This document shows, piece by piece, positions 63,749-64,000 of a stretch of 64,000 nucleotides of DNA. Position numbers and translations under genes: made by a program. Positions within the stretch are counted from its first letter, which is position 1; the number at the start of each line of letters is the position of its first letter. Origin of the DNA: an uncultured Rhizobiaceae group bacterium (GTDB taxonomy: Bacteria > Pseudomonadota > Alphaproteobacteria > Rhizobiales > Rhizobiaceae); assembly GCA_938010435.1 (NCBI GenBank), contig CALLUS010000025.1, forward strand, positions 1-64,000. The letters run 5' to 3'. The notes beneath the pieces are model-generated. The model searched no databases. It worked only from the letters and a program-made list of their open reading frames with translations, and had not been told where the DNA came from.

Positions 63749-64000
63749 ATGATGCGGCAGAATGAATTGGTGGAACGGGTTGCGGCCTATAATCCCGACT
63801 ATGACGAGGATATGCTGAACCGCGCCTATGTTTATGCCATGCACAAACATCGCCATCAGGTGCGTGCGTCTGGCGATCCCTATTTCAGCCACCCGCTGGA
63901 AGTCGCAGCGATTGTTACAGATCTAAAGTTGGATCAAGACAGTGTGGTCGCGGCCCTCCTGCACGACACGATTGAAGACACGGACGCGACCCGCAAAGAA
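63749..64000 (+). CDS. rsh: RelA/SpoT-family (p)ppGpp synthetase/hydrolase, 5' part
   Basis: The first 84 codons are seen before the window ends. They encode the N-terminal HD hydrolase region of a bifunctional RSH protein: YVYAMHKHRHQVRASGDPYFSHPLEVAAI, then VAALLHDTIEDTDATRKE, with the metal-binding HD pair intact. This supports ppGpp hydrolysis ability; the synthetase domain lies beyond the window. The start is the first of two tandem ATG codons; a start at 63752 is equally possible. Confidence 0.93.
   Translation, partial: MMRQNELVERVAAYNPDYDEDMLNRAYVYAMHKHRHQVRASGDPYFSHPLEVAAIVTDLKLDQDSVVAALLHDTIEDTDATRKE

Overview
The window looks like chromosomal core DNA of an alphaproteobacterium of the order Hyphomicrobiales (Rhizobiales), probably a free-living, possibly marine lineage of moderate GC. 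This rests on gene order and family content: acpP-fabG-fabD; rpsF-rpsR-DUF2232-rplI-dnaB-alr-radA-cvpA-purF; adjacent psd and pssA; nadA-nadB-nadC facing a NadQ-type regulator; lepB-rnc-era-recO; a NYN-domain gene close to rpoZ and an RSH (RelA/SpoT) gene; and a TIGR02301 protein. No rRNA, tRNA, CRISPR, prophage or insertion sequence was seen.

Layout. Positions 1-2222 carry fatty-acid synthesis genes on the minus strand. From 2412 to 5449 there is a TPR protein, a VIT-type metal transporter and a thiamine-pyrophosphate (acetolactate-synthase-like) enzyme. From 5616 to 11255 a minus-strand operon encodes a complete branched-chain amino-acid (Liv/HAAT) ABC importer in the order livG-livF-small secreted protein-livH-livM-livJ; the small secreted protein between livF and livH is unexplained. 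From 11390 to 15311 on the plus strand come an orphan ABC ATPase, adenine deaminase, a GNAT acetyltransferase and an EamA permease, followed by a minus-strand MsrA-like gene. A gene-poor leader (15807-16431) precedes the ribosomal-protein/replication/purine block, which ends with an SDR at 26027.

From 26154 to 31489 a PadR regulator precedes an RND efflux pair whose permease is unusually long. psd-pssA (31468-33035), an ArsR-Atm1-like exporter-DUF1194 set with a clear promoter/operator, and a LysM protein follow on the minus strand. From 37862 to 45106 there are LOG, RarD, citramalate synthase, a DUF559 nuclease beside palindromic repeats, CysS, a LysE exporter, an SRAP protein and a Nudix protein. 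From 45150 to 49737 small conserved proteins lead into a tightly overlapping set: ygfZ, an HD hydrolase, a tyrosine phosphatase and a NadQ-like regulator. This set meets nadA-(unknown)-nadB-nadC head-on, and nadA has a strong palindrome in its promoter. The end of the window has a hydratase/MFS divergent pair, a thioesterase, recO-era-rnc-lepB, a family-5-like uracil-DNA glycosylase, a NYN nuclease, a trypsin-like protease that appears inserted ahead of rpoZ, rpoZ itself and the 5' part of rsh.

Functional threads: membrane and lipid supply (acpP/fabG/fabD, psd/pssA); branched-chain amino-acid uptake and synthesis (liv, the TPP enzyme, citramalate synthase); NAD synthesis and its control; and information processing. 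Many genes overlap by 1-8 bases and several start with TTG or GTG. Start sites below were chosen by ribosome-binding-site fit, family length and neighbour spacing. All family assignments come from reading motifs, not from database searches.
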